The translations under genes were made by a program, and so were the position numbers. This document shows positions 63,708 to 64,000 of a DNA stretch of 64,000 bases, piece after piece (position 1 is the stretch's first letter; every line of letters begins with the position of its first letter). The notes under the pieces were generated by a model that saw only the letters and a program-made list of their open reading frames with translations, was not told where the DNA came from and made no database searches. Source of the stretch: Siphonodentalium dalli (lineage: Eukaryota > Mollusca > Scaphopoda > Gadilida > Siphonodentaliidae); contig CP136067.1 of NCBI GenBank assembly GCA_032622095.1, positions 135,595,990 through 135,659,989 of the forward strand. The letters are read 5' to 3'.

Positions 63708-63715
63708 TATATAAA
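63708..63715 (+). promoter_or_regulatory. TATA-box-like TATATAAA
   Basis: TATATAAA lies 54 bases upstream of the ATG at 63762 within the GC-rich block. The spacing is compatible with a core promoter and short leader, but no initiator or transcript evidence is available. Confidence 0.4.
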
Positions 63716-63761
63716 GACACGGCCTTGCCTGCCTCTCAGCCGTCTTGGGGTTTCTGCTGCA

Positions 63762-63905
63762 ATGGCCTCTACCCATCGTTCTGCTTGGACAGGACATTCA
63801 GCTTGGTCGGGACCACCTGCATTTGGGGGGGGGGGGGGGGGGGGCTCACCCCGGTCCGATGGCTCCACCTCCTTCCGGTTATCAGAAGAAACCAGTTTTG
63901 GCTAA
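63762..63905 (+). CDS. Hypothetical short open frame broken by a poly-G run
   Basis: From ATG at 63762 the frame reads MASTHRSAWTGHSAWSGPP before a 20-base G run (63825-63844). Beyond the run this frame ends within the window, while another frame reads PPSGYQKKPVLANGYGILHF. The homopolymer length may be wrong, so the real frame is undecided. No family recognised. Confidence 0.25.
   Translation: MASTHRSAWTGHSAWSGPPAFGGGGGGGSPRSDGSTSFRLSEETSFG
63825..63844. repeat. Poly-G run of 20
   Basis: Uninterrupted G homopolymer; a likely site of sequencing or assembly length error. Confidence 0.85.
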
Positions 63906-64000
63906 TGGCTATGGGATTCTTCATTTCGACACTGGACTCCAAAATTGGAACTCAGTTTATCAGCCTTAAAATTCCATGGGAGGTATTTACTCCTCGATTG

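Larger units (their letters stand above)
63380..64000. other. GC-rich block at the right edge
   Basis: Composition rises sharply relative to the rest of the window, with many CpG. It contains a TATA-like box, a short open frame and a 20-base G run. It could be a promoter region or the end of a retroelement; no family could be assigned. Confidence 0.45.

Noticed and set aside
63400-63797. Three overlapping minus-strand frames in the GC-rich edge
   Set aside because: High GC lowers stop frequency; no motif or start context favours any of them.

Overview
The window is AT-rich, intron-rich animal DNA with short exons in long introns packed with small palindromic DNA transposons. A TRPM2-like channel gene, a Cys-loop receptor gene and the style of repeats (tandem-repeat elements, TTAA MITEs, AATA-tailed SINE-like ends) suggest a lophotrochozoan, most likely a mollusc. 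This is an inference; no species-specific marker was recognised.

Genes. (1) 4685-5917, minus strand: a divergent, apparently single-exon Cys-loop ligand-gated ion channel subunit. (2) 10712-13385, plus strand: the last two coding exons of an unrecognised gene whose 5' part could not be found. (3) 36797-60426, plus strand: fifteen exons of a TRPM2-like cation channel giving 689 codons in a consistent phase through the cytosolic N-terminal TRPM homology region. The transmembrane channel and C-terminal domains must lie beyond the right edge. The last 600 bp is locally GC-rich with a TATA-like box and the start of an open frame of unknown nature.

Repeats (labels are mine). A: near-perfect foldback of about 190-215 bp, ends CAGTAATGCC, flanked by TA (Tc1/mariner-like). 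B, C, D, G: elements flanked by TTAA (piggyBac-like) with different terminal repeats. B, C and D all carry the same 67-bp hairpin core. E: double-hairpin foldback beginning CAAGCC, with perfect 8-bp target duplications at five copies (hAT-like). F: long element with roughly 160-bp internal tandem repeats. H, I, J, K, L, M, N: older dispersed families. Two larger elements with perfect 8-bp duplications lie at 16393-17432 and 43495-45034. Many insertions are nested (B in A, C in G, C in D, hAT-like in F), which gives relative ages.

Layout. 1-13.4 kb: repeats, receptor gene and 3' end of the unknown gene. 13.4-36.8 kb: no gene recognised, layered mobile elements. 36.8-60.4 kb: TRPM2-like gene, whose introns hold further MITEs, a LINE 3' end, minisatellites and two exon-derived duplications. 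60.4-64 kb: repeats, a 345-bp tandem duplication and the GC-rich end.

No rRNA, tRNA or CRISPR array was seen. Coordinates of dispersed repeats are approximate unless bounded by target duplications or terminal repeats.
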